A stretch of DNA of 64,000 nucleotides from Lethocerus indicus. Taxonomy: Eukaryota; Arthropoda; Insecta; Hemiptera; Belostomatidae. A program made the position numbers and the translations under genes. Each line of letters starts with the position of its first letter. The first letter of the stretch is position 1. Below the pieces are notes generated by a model that saw nothing but the letters and a program-made list of their open reading frames with translations, did no database searches and was not told the origin of the DNA. The stretch is taken from positions 7,440,001 to 7,504,000 of the forward strand of contig JACDQD010000004.1 of NCBI GenBank assembly GCA_019843655.1, given 5' to 3'. Shown here piece by piece: positions 35,543 through 48,533 of this stretch.

Positions 35543-38500
35543 TAACCATATTTTGGTAAAACCTTCAGAAAATATTAAATGAAGCGACCGGTGTATTTCA
35601 CGTTACTCTGTGTCTAGTTCTGCCTCTTCAGCCGCCGCTATTTGTATTGGAGAAACCATCGCCTAGCCGGGATGGGGAAGTGCGAGGGCCCAACTCGAAA
35701 AGCGCCCAAAACGGGACAATTTGTATTCGACCCTGTCGAGTAGTAGGCGCCGAATAAAGACACAGAGTGGACGGCGGATGGAAAACAAACAGTGGTCACC
35801 TCGCACCATGATCAACGGAACCTTTTGCTTCAGCTTTAATATACGTGAAATTTTACTCTCACATACCGCGATAGTTATGGCAGTAATTAGGACAGATTAA
35901 AGGCAACATCAATGTTAAATGACAGGGAAAAATGCGTGGTGGACAGGGGCGTCTGCGTATAAAAAATATTCGAGAATAAAAATTGACTGGGAACATTCCA
36001 AGAAATCTTGAAAGAGGTGCCTTTTTAAGATTTTTAATGTAATCTTATATTAAAAGCAATTATTTTCGAAAAGAGACTAACTTGCTCTGGGTATCCACTT
36101 ATTTGTGCACATCGTGACTTAGGAAATTAGGAGTTGTTTGATTCGAAAGGCTGACTCATCGCCAAGGTCTCTCCTTATTAGCCGTACCTTTGGTTGTGGG
36201 AGGGAAGCATAATATCTTACCTAAGCCCGAATTATTACCAAGTTTTAATCAAAGTTCATCTCTAAGATCAAAACGCCGGTCGAATTACCCGGAGTTCTTT
36301 TTTGAGGGTGCCTATTTTATAGAAGTTTTTCAAAGCGGCATCGCTTCCACTTCGATTTCGAATTGTGTTCTTAGAATACGACCTAATTGCACTTTCATAA
36401 CGACTGTTTTTTCTTTAATATTTTATGATGTACGATAAAACCAGTTTGAAAAATATTAGAAAAGGTAAATTCAATATTTCGACGTTATAAAACTCTGCTA
36501 AAGTGAGTAGTAATGTAGAAAGCAGAAATAGAATGACAATTGTTACGAATAATATACACTCTATGTGTTAATTAGATAAGAACGCTATTATCAGTTAATT
36601 AAACGGATAGGATATTATTTGTTATATACATTTCAATACTTGAAAAATAGTAAGTTCTACATTTTTATCGTGTGTCTCTATCTTATTTGGTGTTATACAT
36701 TAAATACAACTTTGTATGCAATTTCCAATACCGGTGGTATGTAACCGAGGACGAAATAGTTAACAAAAACACTACATCTATAACACAGATATACAAATGG
36801 TGTGTTTCATTGGTGTAAACATTGTAACAGCCAATTAACATTCTAATTAATGTAATCAATAATGGAATAATGGTTGACATCGAGCATCAATATTTACTCC
36901 GAGCAATCCCACCACAGCTACCGATTTGGGAACACTCCGCTCTTCTATTCAGAGGGGCTGTATAGCTTTTATACAGAGTAATTTAAATAAATTTAAAAAA
37001 GTGCCCGACTGGTTAATAAAAGTATACGCCTCGGGTCTACTATCCATGAGACGGTGCAATTAAACATTTAGGGCACATTTAAAGTGAGCAAAAAAATTAG
37101 TAAATATGTAACCAAAAATATGGGTTTCTCTATAAATATTCCTAGTAGAAATTAGTATAACACAATGCTCTATTGGATTGGTTAGGGGTTTATTTTCGAG
37201 CCATCAGCACAAGCCCTAGGGAGGGAGATTTAGAGAGAGGCGAGAAGGGAAACAATAGATGTCATAGAGGACAGTTCAATAAAGCCCCTCTAATCTCTGC
37301 CTTCATCACAATGGAACGGTGCAATTACAAATTAAATGCTGCATACAACATCCTAAATAATCATTTAATGGGGAATCATATGTTTTAATTTCGTATAATA
37401 AACGAGCGTATTTCACACAATAAACGACACCACTTTTACTGCCAATTATTTTACGGCTTAAGTAAATATGACGGTTTACATCTAATGAAATTGTCAGACT
37501 TTGCAAACAATTTATATATAATAACAAAAATTGTAGTAAATTAACATTTATTTAATTTTTGAAATAATATTATGTACATTATTCATACTGTCCACTCTTT
37601 AGTGTAGAGTAACACCTCTACACGAAACACTTCTGAAAGGACTCAAACTCTGTTTTAATCACCAGTTCAGTATCAGGCATGCCTCTATTTGATGATAATT
37701 GATTTGAATAATAGCACATTAATTTAACGTATCAGTTGACATTGCATTTATTACTGACTTAAGTTATAACTTACATCCTGTGTTGTATATAAATTTCTGT
37801 AGGTATATTGCGCGTTTCAAGCTAAAACTTTTTACTATTTATCGGTTTTAAACAGTGATGGATTCAGTTACTGAGTCTAGTAATTTATTCATTTGTTTAA
37901 CATAGTGGATATATTTATCAATTCTTGAAATAATATATTTCAATTACTTTGACGCCTATATATAATCTTCTCCACGCAGTAGAGCCATAAAATCTGGTAT
38001 TAAAATTGAAAATTGGTTGTCGTTGGGTATGGTGGGAGTAGTGCTAATACTGATAAGTTCGATGCTCTCCAATATTGGGAACAGCTGTCCTCCTAATCCT
38101 GTAGGGTTGGTGGGGTTGGGGGTGGGGTCAATAAGGGCGGATTGGCCGTAAAAACTCGCAGTCAAGTATTGGTCGTTTATTTCCTCGGTTTCCCACACAC
38201 TAAACCTGGCCGGCCTCCTCTAGTGTTTTGCATAAATTCGGTGCCATTTTAAAGTGAACAATCCCAATCACCCGCTTCCCCTTAATTGATCTTAAACTTC
38301 AACTCAAACTTCAAACTTTTTATTTTACCTGATTATTACTAAATTATTACTTATTATTACTAATTCGTTAGTATTAAATCTAATAGTATTAACTATAATG
38401 TTATCTATGTAGATTTAGGTTGTACAATTTTTGAAAATATGTAAAATGTTTAAATCTTTTGGAAAAATCGTTATTTTTTGTAAAAAACGTTATTTTTTTT

Positions 38501-41500
38501 TGTATAAAATATCTATTTGTTGTCAAAATGTATTATACTTCCTGTTTCTATTCTCGGAAGCGTTACAAATAGCTGAATAACGCTTCATAATGGCGGAACA
38601 AGAATTATTCAGTGAGAAAACTTTCGCAATTCTGAAGTTTAGAATCCCGCTCTCAATTTAATTACTATCCAATTATTTCAAGTTCATTTTTGTCTAGAAG
38701 TGCACCGCGTCCGACTCCTAGTAACGGTATAATTTAATCAACGCCCAGGAAATGAGGATTTTAAATTTTGTTTGTAGTCGTGGGCGGCAGTAGGTACAAT
38801 GTGTCTATTCTGAATAATGTATTAAATTAAAAAATTAATTATGATCAAACGGACCGTTTATGATATATTCCGGGTGTTAATATATATTTCGGCTGATATA
38901 TATCTATATATAAATTTTAATATGTACATATTTTTATCTATGCTCTTCCAAATTTCAATATACAATGAAATTAAATTAATTTAACAGAAATGTTTCCAGT
39001 ATACTGTAAATTTTGAAAGAAGTCAATTCTCAAACATTTTGAGAATATTCCCTCCTAATGTTTTCATTACCGTAACACAGATGTCACAGAAATTCTGAGT
39101 ATTTTACCTAATTACCATTATTCAAATTTAAATTATGAACGGTAAAGCCGGGTGAATTTCCGTTTCCAATGGATATTAGGCTTATTTATTGAAATGTCCT
39201 ATTTTTCCATATTTCCTCCAAACATACGTAATATTATGTATTATTCTAATTTTTGGAAATTGAAATGGAAATTGGAATTGTAGGGGTGCTCGATGTTTTG
39301 TAATATCGCGTATCACTGGCAATATGTGTCTGGCAATGTCACGAGATTGTGCCTATTGTTTATTACACAGCCGAAATGTGAGGACATGTAGCGTGTACGG
39401 TATGAATAGGGAGCATTACAGATACCGAAATGAGACACTGAAACTGCAAAATTAGACGCTCTTCGTACATGCTGCCGCATGTGCTCTCCCCTCAAAACCG
39501 GAATTACTTGGCCGAGGGCGATGCCTGTCGTGGAATCGTGGCGCAAGCCTGCATTACGGAGAAAACAAACCCCATACTCAGGAGCGTTGTCTAACATTTA
39601 AAAAAAGGCGCCGTATTTATTGTCCCAGATTTCAATTCATTATTCGCGCTCACCTTTGCCACAGTACAGTATCTGTAACATTTATTCATTCTGCTTCTAT
39701 ACGTATCAATTTTTAATTGCACTTCACTAAAGTACATTTTTCTAAGTGTGGGATATTAGTGAAAAGATAGGTAGGCCAAGCCAGTGGTGAACAATTATCT
39801 ACTAAAAGACAAACTGGGATGAAGGAAACGTACCACATATGATGAAAGACGACTAATTTTCTTAACGACGGAAAAAATTCTTAAATCGCAGGCAAAACTT
39901 TATACTTACTGCAAGGTTGCTGAAATCAATCTTTACGGGAGTGCATAAAATAACGAGACTGGAGTTCAATTTTATGACTTGGAATGACAAGTGGATCCAA
40001 ATTGTATTTTCAGATGGAAAGAAGTTGAATCGGGGAGGTGGGGCGAGTCTGGCGGTTGGAGATATTACTGGCACGATCTGAGAAAAGGAAAGAAAAACTT
40101 GTGGAGGCGTCAATCTGGAGGTGGATCAGTAATGATTTCGGCTCTTTAGACTTCGCTTCAACCAAATTGAAAAGACGTTATGCCGCTTATTAAAGAAGCC
40201 GTGTCCCCCGAAGGTTCTTTTTACGGCAGCGTTCCCTTTTCTTCCCACTTAAAAGTTATTTTGCTTTCAAAGATTTGTATAAATTATTCTTACAGCGCTA
40301 AACGAATATAATTGACTCATATTAAATTTAACCAGCGAACTGTTATTTCAAATTTTCAAACTGTCCCTAAAGTTATTACAGGAATTATATGTAGGAATGT
40401 TTTTATGTATCTGTTCTTTACCGCCATATGTACATGTATAAACATATACAATTGGCTTGTATATGTTTCCACTCCTCTAAATACTTGTCAGTCATACTAA
40501 AGTCAACATTATTCCGATTGGGTAGTAGGAATGCTTTAAGTGTGATCTTGTACAGTGTCATAAAAGTGCTGAAGTGAAACATTTACGGAACTTATCGTGG
40601 TTTCATTTCGATGCTATGTTTTATATTCGGAGCAACGATGAGCGGATCGACGCCTCGTGGGTTCAAAAGCTATATAATATATCCTCACACTGTTACTTCA
40701 ATTTATATAATTCGCTTTCTCTGTCACGAATTGTCTCGTGGAACAATACAGAGTACAGGAAGTAGGAATGGTAGTGTCGGGCGCACCCGACCCCAAAAGG
40801 CTAATTAACTTGGGAACTAATCGACCGCTCGGCCAATGGACCGGCACTCGAATAATCTCAATCCGCCATTAAAACGCCCTTAGAATCGAGATGGAATTGT
40901 GCGATCGCGCAATTAAATTTGTACCGGACGCATTTATTTCTCTCCAGTTCCGTCTGAAACGTGAATCGGGATATTGCTAATTTATACAACTCGGTGAGTA
41001 TAAATGAGTACTATTTATAGTTTACTGTAGGCTCCAGTAAAGATGGGCATATCTTCGACCACCTGTAATGGTGTCTTCCGGCCGAATATCCCAAGTCTCC
41101 GGGTCCAGTTTCCATTTACGACCGTCCGCCCCACGGACGGACTGATAGATTTATAGGAGGAAGGGCCCCCTAGAAGGCGTACGTGTCCTCGGCGTTACGA
41201 TCGCTTCTGAATGTGGTGGCCTCCCTCCCGATTGATTAAATTCGGAGGCCGAACTGCGCCCGGCACGTTTTTATACGCTCAATCTTCCCTCGAAAGTCGT
41301 AAAGAGGAATCGTAAATTTTGAGCCTGTCAAGAGTGCAGTTTTCGGATAACGAGAAAGAAAAAGTGTTTCTTCTTATTTACTTGATTTGCTGCTTCTTCG
41401 AATACGCGAATAAAAAATCGCCTCCCTTTTCTCTGATATCATATATTTCAATACAGTCCCCAATATAGTATCGGAACTGAAATTTACCACTGTCAGACTT

Positions 41501-42368
41501 CGTTTCCGTGTTGAAGTTGACCTTCCAACAATGAGAGGAACCGTGCATTTTTCGAAATGAAACTGATGTCTTTGCTATAGATCACTTTCATATTGTGTGC
41601 CCAACAAGCCTGTATTTACTTTATTATAACATTGGAATCTGTGGTAGTATCTCGAAAACAACTTTAAGAAGTAATCGCTCGTAGTATTTTCTGCCTTGTT
41701 TGGATCCAGTCTAGGCACCAATTTACAGTTGCAAATACTATTTGTTGTATAAGTTAATAATGAAAATATACCCTACCGTTGGCTATGCATTATACACACT
41801 GTTATTTACATTCAGTAGGTAGCCTGTTATTATTTCTAAATAAAAAAACGAAGGTACTTCAAAAATTTATTCAAAACTCAACAACTCTCTAGGAGAAACT
41901 CGCAGAGTATCTTATGCGGCAGTAAAATATTGAATTTAGTTATATTTTCACTACCTTATAGTGTAGACGTGAGCCATGTTTCATGGGGGAAGTGAGAGCA
42001 ATCCAATAAACTGTATATAAGCTTTACGTGCCCTTTATATCTAGAGCTCTTATTCTGCCCGGCTCTCCCGCTATCGGACTATTGTTCCCGGGAGTTGTTC
42101 CAATAAATCAGGCCACTTGGGGGGGCCAGCCCCAGCCTCACACGGCTCCTCCACTGAGGCGAAATTACTGAAACTCCGCCCAGCTTCCAAATAACAATAC
42201 ATCGACATGCGACGTCGTCGGGCGGAGAATGTTCCAAACTAAAATGCGAAAAATAATGACATTGACGAATCACTGAAGTCGGTTAGACTCCACGCTTCTG
42301 TCGTACCATCCTTGTCACTTGCTTAATGATCGATGCCTGTATCATTATCTACTCCCCACAATCTCATA

Positions 42369-42370
<2 letters not shown>
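35543..42370. other. Non-coding interval, 35.5-42.4 kb
   Basis: No gene is recognised. GC-richer islands lie near 35580-35960, 36150-36330, 39300-39610, 40780-41310 and 42060-42300. DNA at 36400-39250 is strongly AT-rich. Minus frame 37956-38218 has a protein-like mix (Pro-Thr-Asn rich) but no known motif and no ATG start; it is treated as chance. Confidence 0.6.
37602..37623. repeat. Perfect inverted repeat, 8 bp arms
   Basis: GTGTAGAG and CTCTACAC flank the 6-base loop TAACAC. Confidence 0.7.

Positions 42371-42372
<2 letters not shown>

Positions 42373-42450
<78 letters not shown>
42373..42450. repeat. (GA)39 microsatellite
   Basis: Seventy-eight bases of uninterrupted GA, the longest dinucleotide array in the window. 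Purity indicates recent expansion. Confidence 0.97.
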
Positions 42451-42452
<2 letters not shown>

Positions 42453-42455
<3 letters not shown>

Positions 42456-43601
42456 TGATTTTATTGACTTTCCAAGCAGATTAAATTTCTCTTCTTCTTA
42501 GAAAGTTTAAAAAAATGTATTTATTGTATAGATACTTATTTGGCTTTCATGATTTCGCTTCCGGAACAGTTAAAATCAACACTCGAATTCACAGGTCGGT
42601 GTTTCTGTGGTTCCATCGCAGAAATGGGGAATCTCGTGAACCTCAGTACATTAAGTCGTCACCGTACAATAAAGTCGCGACGAGTCCATAAAATAATAAT
42701 GCAGAATAAGCCTAAATAATGGACACGGTGTTGCGCTCTTTCACCGAACTTTCCAATAGGGACGCACCGGCAGAGCCGGGTAAATAAATTACGCCGACGT
42801 GCGAACGAGCTTAAGACTTTTCCCCCAGAGCAGTTCCACTCGACCAGAGCTAACCGAATCCAATAAAAGGGCAATTCTGGCTTATAGGATCCTCGGCCCG
42901 TACTCTTCAATTACCAATAAATTAGGATCTCCGGCCCTTAAAAGGTGGAGCGACGCTCAATTAATTGGCCGACGTTGTTCCTCGCGCCGTCTCACAGTTT
43001 CCTCTGAAAATTGTCCCCCGGCCCATTCGGGAAACAATTCGCCAGCTTCGAAGGCTCCGATTAGACGGCCCTAAAGAGCCCGGCCGTTTTCAGAAGAGGC
43101 CGGCGGAATTAAGAAAAAGTTTTAAAGAATAAAACTCCGGGGATATAAAAGAAAAATGTTCGGAAACAACTTTTTTTAGTGCCTTTTAGTAGTCAAGGAC
43201 ATAATAACTGGGATACACTCGTTTCTGACTACAGGGAATTCAAACTGAATTAGGAGTGTCCCCCTCGTCGTGGGGATAGAACCCAGGACTAACTCCGGTT
43301 GGACACTAATAAAATAACAGAGCAAATAACAGCGGAAATAAAAAGTATATTTCCTCCAAAAAATTGTCATTCGATCAATGGATTCGTATTTAAATATTTT
43401 TAATGAATATTCTTTCATTAATTTTTCATCTAGTTTAATTTATTGTTTACTGCTTTTCTTGTCAGAAAAAATAATAAGTTAATAAACGATTGGAAGGTTA
43501 TAGTAATGTAGATTTCACAGTGTCAGTACCCTACCCTACTTGATTACCCTAAACTCAGTACCCTCGACAGTACGATCACCATAAGTTCTTGTCCGTAATT
43601 T
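42453..43601. other. Non-coding interval, 42.5-43.6 kb
   Basis: A GC-rich island at about 42720-43170 carries a plus frame (42799-43074) and a minus frame (42659-42910) that overlap; both reflect few stops in GC-rich DNA. CCCTA-type strings recur at 43528-43563 but are not a regular telomere-like array. Confidence 0.55.
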
Positions 43602-44183
43602 GTGATCTATGGCACAAATATCTTGGAGAACAAAATCGTAAAATTCCGTACGTTGTTCGATCCATTTCGAAATACGGAAAATCACTTGAAATCAAAGCCG
43701 GACACAGAGTTTGAACTAGCCGGAACCGCGGTGCTGGCCGGGGGATGTCTAATTAATACCGGGAGGGCGAAAAAGAGGTTTCTGCGGCGGAGGCTAAACA
43801 AAGGGTCGGGTTTAAGGACGACGCGCTTTAATCTTGTCAAACAACTTTCAAGTTGCGGCCGAGGGGCCCCGGGTCTCGTCTTGTATCGGACTTCGCCCGG
43901 CCGGCCCCGTCTTCGGAAATTGTCTTTTCAACAGTTGTTCTCCAAACAACTAGGATGTCCCCTCGGCAGTGTACAAGTTGGATGGGGCCGGATTGTAATT
44001 AAACCGAGCCTGAGAAGAAATGAAATGCCGGGCCTGTTCGGCGTCCGGAAGTATTGCAGGAAGAGGGGAACGTTTGTTTACCAATTAAAAGGTCATTTGA
44101 GAAAGACAGGTAAAACAGCCGTACCCCAATTAAATTTTTTTTGTACTTATATACAAATATATCGTTTGCACTATAATTTCTAG
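43602..44183 (+). other. Longest open frame of the window (193 codons), unrecognised
   Basis: The frame starts with GTG; no ATG occurs until about two thirds through. The translation is strongly basic (Arg/Lys-rich middle part) with no domain, signal peptide or membrane segment that I recognise. It spans a GC-rich island at 43660-44110, where stops are rare, so length alone is weak evidence. The DNA carries repeated CAACTT/AAGTTG and CAACAGTTG/AAACAACT strings that look more like spaced binding sites than codons. A conserved non-coding element or a chance frame is more likely than a gene. Confidence 0.15.
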
Positions 44184-46022
44184 TAAGGACAAATTATTTT
44201 AAAACGTTTTTGTATTGTGTGGAAATGTTAAATAAAATCCAGAGTTAATCCCAGCGGCGGGCATAAGAAAAATAATTATGTAGGTGCACTTGACTCATAG
44301 AGATAGTTGCAATATCCTCTATCGCATATTTAATAGACGATAATTTAATACGCGATAGCGTATAATGTTTTTCAGTCAAATTTAATGATATTTTCTGGTG
44401 CGTTGTAGATTCCTCGGGGACAGATCGGATTGGACATGTGACAGCGTGGAAAAAATGGGAAAATCTGACACCATTTAACATACATTTTCCATTTCCCATT
44501 TCCGCCGGAAAGTTTCCCATTCCGGGAAGTTAATGTTTAAAGAGAGCGCGGCGGGGTCAATCCTTGGGTTGAGGATTTTTCCAATCGCTATAAATCAAAA
44601 CTTCCGGGCTGGAAATGGCTGGGGGGCCAGGGGGGGTGTCGGCCTCCGACCAGGGTGGATAATTAATTGGGAAGTTGGGCTCGACGTCGAACCGCAAACG
44701 GGGTTTAGGAATGGCTAGCGGCCGCTAATAAATTAAAGTGGAATTATTGCTCGTGGAAACATTATCTTTTATATCGGCCCGAGCGCGTTGGTCCCCGGCC
44801 CATTTGGTTTTCGGGAACGTACACAGCTTTTCAACTCGGCCAAATTCCTGGTCCGTTCAAGGCGTCCACTATTCATGCCACAAATATCGAGTACGAAGCC
44901 GTTTTAGTATTCTAAGAGTAAACAGTATTGAATTCTAGGTTCAATTCGCGTTAAATTTGTACTGGAAAAATTAAATTAATTAAGAGGATGTGTATGTAGT
45001 TAAACACAAACCACTGGAATTTTTGTGATTACCCTTATAATTTAACATATAACTTCATTTTCTGTCGGAGCACCAAGACAGCCTGTTGGTGTATTTTTAG
45101 TCTTTTATGGTCTCTCCTGGTCTATCCTGCGTTTGAAAACTAGATCCATTAAATGTCACAAACAATAACAATAATTCTAAACTTTGAGTGAACACTGAAT
45201 TAACAGGTCTAAAAAGCGTATTAAATACTTTGGTTTGCCCGCATTTTCCAAACTGGAATGAATTTAGTTTATCCAAACAATTCGATACGACATTGGATGC
45301 AATGATTTTAGGATTTTAAACTAAGAGTACATTTAATTTTTCTGTACCGCTGTTCGTGCATTTTTAATGAGAGAAGCGGGAGGATCTCGGGCAGTGTCCG
45401 ACGGGTAGCTAACGGAGCACGACCCGCAGATATAAAGTTTGTGAAATTTTGATCGGACTTGGGCCAGAGTTTGAGAATTTTCGACGGAAAAGTCAGTTTC
45501 GGTAAAATCACGTCTATGGCCGAATGTACGCGTGGAAGCTCAAGCTCGGCAACCGATTTGTGCTGAGAGCCGCGCAGCTGTTGCTCTGACATGCAACAGA
45601 AGCATTATTTTAAAATGAGCCTTCCAGGTAAGAAAGGGAACCGTCGATCTTGAAAACATTTAGGACACTGGCGTACTGTAGGGTTGGACAATGCGGGACT
45701 TAGTAAAGGGGTGTTTAAAGGAAGTACCCAACATGCAATGAAAGTTGAGAACACAGTTGGTTTTAATGGGTCCGCTCCCATGAAATTAAACGATACTTTC
45801 AAATTTCCTTGCTTGTATCCTATTGAAACCTAAAATCAACATATTAGAAACGAAGATACTTCCGTTTTAATTTTTTAATTTTTATTGTTCCTGTAAGCTA
45901 ATCACATATTTCCTGCGTTTACATTGTTTTTTCTAATAGTGAATATAAATGTATATTTATGCATACCTGTTTATTTATAGAACTCTGTAGACATTCTCCA
46001 CTGACTGAGAATTTCGGTACGA
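44184..46022. other. Non-coding interval, 44.2-46.0 kb
   Basis: Two GC-rich islands (44400-44900 and 45340-45600) in AT-rich DNA; no gene is recognised. The first contains two G runs of six and seven at 44621-44626 and 44630-44636. Confidence 0.55.
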
Positions 46023-46535
46023 TTAGCAATTAAACCGTTTATACATACTTTGAAACAAGTTAAACGCTTTGTAAAACGCTAGTAAAACACTTTGTTCTTC
46101 GTCCTTATTGAATGTGTGCTTTGAAATTACTGGACGATAAACGAACATGTGCAATAGAATGTATTGTTGAGAAATGAGATCGTACGAGTCTAAAACGGTC
46201 TCCACTCTCTTACGATATCGCCAGTCGTTAGCACTAAAAAGGGAATCAGCCGCCGCCTTCCTAGTTATGACAGCGTGTCGGTACCAACTTCTACGGCTTT
46301 TACTCCAATGCATTAAATCGAAACGCGCGCGTCGCCCAGAGGGAAATGGTCTTCCGAGGGCAAATATCTTCCATATCCTCCTACAGTCAAGCACAATGGC
46401 ACGGCGGTAACAAATATGGACGATAATGGCAACACAATGCTCGAAATGAAATGGCGGCCAGTAATTAGGAGATAAACGCGATACCGTGTTAATACGGCGA
46501 GGGTGGTACAGGAGAATTCTATTATTACGATGCAA
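46023..46535 (-). other. Unrecognised 170-codon open frame
   Basis: The second longest frame. It starts with TTG and spans a mixed-GC island (about 46140-46500). Another frame is open on the plus strand at 46174-46410 and another on the minus strand at 46313-46576, which argues for low stop density and against selection on one frame. No domain or motif is recognised. Confidence 0.12.
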
Positions 46536-46576
46536 ATAATATTTCGTATGTTAGCTTCATACGAATTAAATATCAT

Positions 46577-47010
46577 TTATGAATAATTTACCGTCATAAA
46601 TAATAAATGACCTCGAGATTTTTAAGTTGCTATATTAATTCGTATACAGGTTTTATGTGTGTGTGTTTGTATGTATATAAAGGCATAGTATTTAATAACA
46701 GAAAATATGTAAGGGTATGGAATCATAATCAGGAGGTGGAATGTCCTGACTCGCAAATGGCTTTCCTCGCTTTAATCCCTCAGTCGACGTGTTCGGAAAA
46801 TTTCGTCTAGTGAATTTTCGAATTCTCATTTATTTTTCCTTGTCGTGGTAAGATCGACTCCTACTTCTAACAGATCCCGTAGCGAAGAACCCGCGAGGGC
46901 TGTTATGTTAAGTTAGGTAGGTCGACACCGACCAATGTTTCCCCCGCTCGTCGGTTATTCTGTCGTTCGTCTCCGACGACCGGAATCGGTCCCCATAAAA
47001 GCCGTTTAGA
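46577..47010. other. Non-coding interval, 46.6-47.0 kb
   Basis: AT-rich at first, with a short TG-rich stretch near 46650-46670, then GC-rich from about 46860. No gene. Confidence 0.5.
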
Positions 47011-47038
47011 GACATTTCAAAAGGGAAGATGAAATGTC
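47011..47038. repeat. Perfect inverted repeat, 9 bp arms
   Basis: GACATTTCA (47011-47019) and TGAAATGTC (47030-47038) around a 10-base loop. First member of a dyad cluster. Confidence 0.8.
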
Positions 47039-47051
47039 CACCGGCCGGTGG
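47038..47051. repeat. 14 bp perfect palindrome CCACCGGCCGGTGG
   Basis: Self-complementary without spacer; shares its first base with the preceding inverted repeat. Confidence 0.85.
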
Positions 47052-47073
47052 GGCCAGCTATGAAGTGGGGCCT

Positions 47074-47151
47074 AACCTGCAGCTGGCTCTAATTAGCGCA
47101 GCAAAATAATTCACCGGTTGAAACGAATGTCGGCATTGCCAGCTGCAGGTT
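47074..47151. repeat. Perfect inverted repeat, 14 bp arms, 50 bp spacer
   Basis: AACCTGCAGCTGGC (47074-47087) and GCCAGCTGCAGGTT (47138-47151) match without mismatch. Each arm contains CAGCTG, an E-box core for bHLH factors. The spacer holds TAATTAGC, a homeodomain-type core, and CACCGG. No transposon ends or target duplications are seen, so a paired regulatory site is possible. Confidence 0.85.
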
Positions 47152-48476
47152 TAACCGGGCATTTTAATCCTTCAGCCCTTAATTATCCGAGTCACCTATA
47201 GGACAATAGGATTTAATTAAGCGTTTCTGATTAAATCACCCGGTAATTTTCCATGTCCTGAAGACATTCAGGACGTTTCTTGCGCTCCTGTCAACGGCAG
47301 AGCTTGCATTTCAATTCAATTTAAGTTCAAGTAAGAAAAAAAAATTGGTAGGAAATAAGATTTTAAATGCAAAAACGAATAACATTTACGGTTCCTTATT
47401 TTTACTGTAGATGACCCTAGATGGTTGATTTCTTTTTGAAAAGCCATTAGATTCTCTTTACTCTAAGAACACTTTTTCTTATTTCTTACGGTCACCTAGT
47501 CACAAACTACAAAAACTCAAACAAAATGGAAATGTGTCTTCCAACCCATACAGGCATTTGAAATTACATTATTTCTAATCAAATTTCTGGAAATTATTTT
47601 CCGCTGGATAAATAACGGACTGCCCCCTAAGTCAAATAGTAATTCCACTAACGATTTCCCGGTTCGAGTTACGTCGATTGCCATTAGCTGAGCCGGTAGG
47701 GGGAATCGAGTACCCAAGGGGCATCTCACGGATAATGTTTTTTAAAAAAAGATACGAAATAAAAACCGAAAATTTTTGTGAGATGGAATAAATTTCCTCG
47801 AATAAATTCCAGTTCCATGTTATTTCGGACGGACGGATTATTACGGAATATGTAATAAATATGATTCCATTTTGATATTAATGCATTTTAAAATGATATA
47901 ATAAGACGGCTTAGATATATGATAATAAATCTTAATTACCGAATGGGAATGGTCCCTTAAGTACCAGTTTATTAACATTTAGTCATAACATCAATTAATA
48001 AGCGTCATACTTTGTGTTCCTAATATAGGAAATATTTGATACAACTATTTCTATTGAAATAGAAATGGTATATATTGTAAACTTGATAAATTTAGTGTGC
48101 TTATTTTTCCTATTTAGAATATAAACTCCTATATTTTAGAGAAAATAGATTAAATTTAATTTAGGTCCATATGATTCGAATATATAATAACTCCAATAAA
48201 TAACCTAGTGCTGTAAAACCAAGCTTGAATTACAAGGATAACGAATACGATGGACACATCGTCGCACAAATTTTAATCACGAAGAGAGATAGATCTTAAT
48301 TGCCGTTAGTCCTAATCCGGGCTTTGGAATTGTAAAAAACTGAGCCTATAATTTTGCGTTGAGTGCCGCGAAATATACCACTGTCAGTCCCCAATACAGT
48401 GGGCGTTAGCGTTCTGGGGTGTATTCGTTAGTATAATAAATATATGTGTAATGAGATTTAATTGTCCAAGATAGTT

Positions 48477-48478
<2 letters not shown>
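47152..48478. other. Non-coding interval, 47.2-48.5 kb
   Basis: A mixed-GC flank to about 47300 is followed by AT-rich DNA. No gene is recognised. Confidence 0.55.

Positions 48479-48532
<54 letters not shown>
48479..48532. repeat. (TA)27 microsatellite with near-palindromic flanks
   Basis: Fifty-four bases of pure TA, flanked by TTGG on the left and ACCAA on the right, so the whole can fold as one long hairpin with a single unpaired base. Confidence 0.96.

Positions 48533-48533
<1 letters not shown>

Noticed and set aside
37956..38218. Minus-strand frame with a protein-like residue mix (Pro, Thr, Asn rich)
   Set aside because: No ATG start, no splice-like boundaries and no recognisable motif; the length is expected by chance.
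43528..43563. CCCTA-type strings, also near 10885, as telomere-like repeats
   Set aside because: The spacing is irregular and only two adjacent units occur.
47661..47680. GGTTCGAGT string as a tRNA B box
   Set aside because: No matching A box, acceptor stem or anticodon arm can be folded around it.
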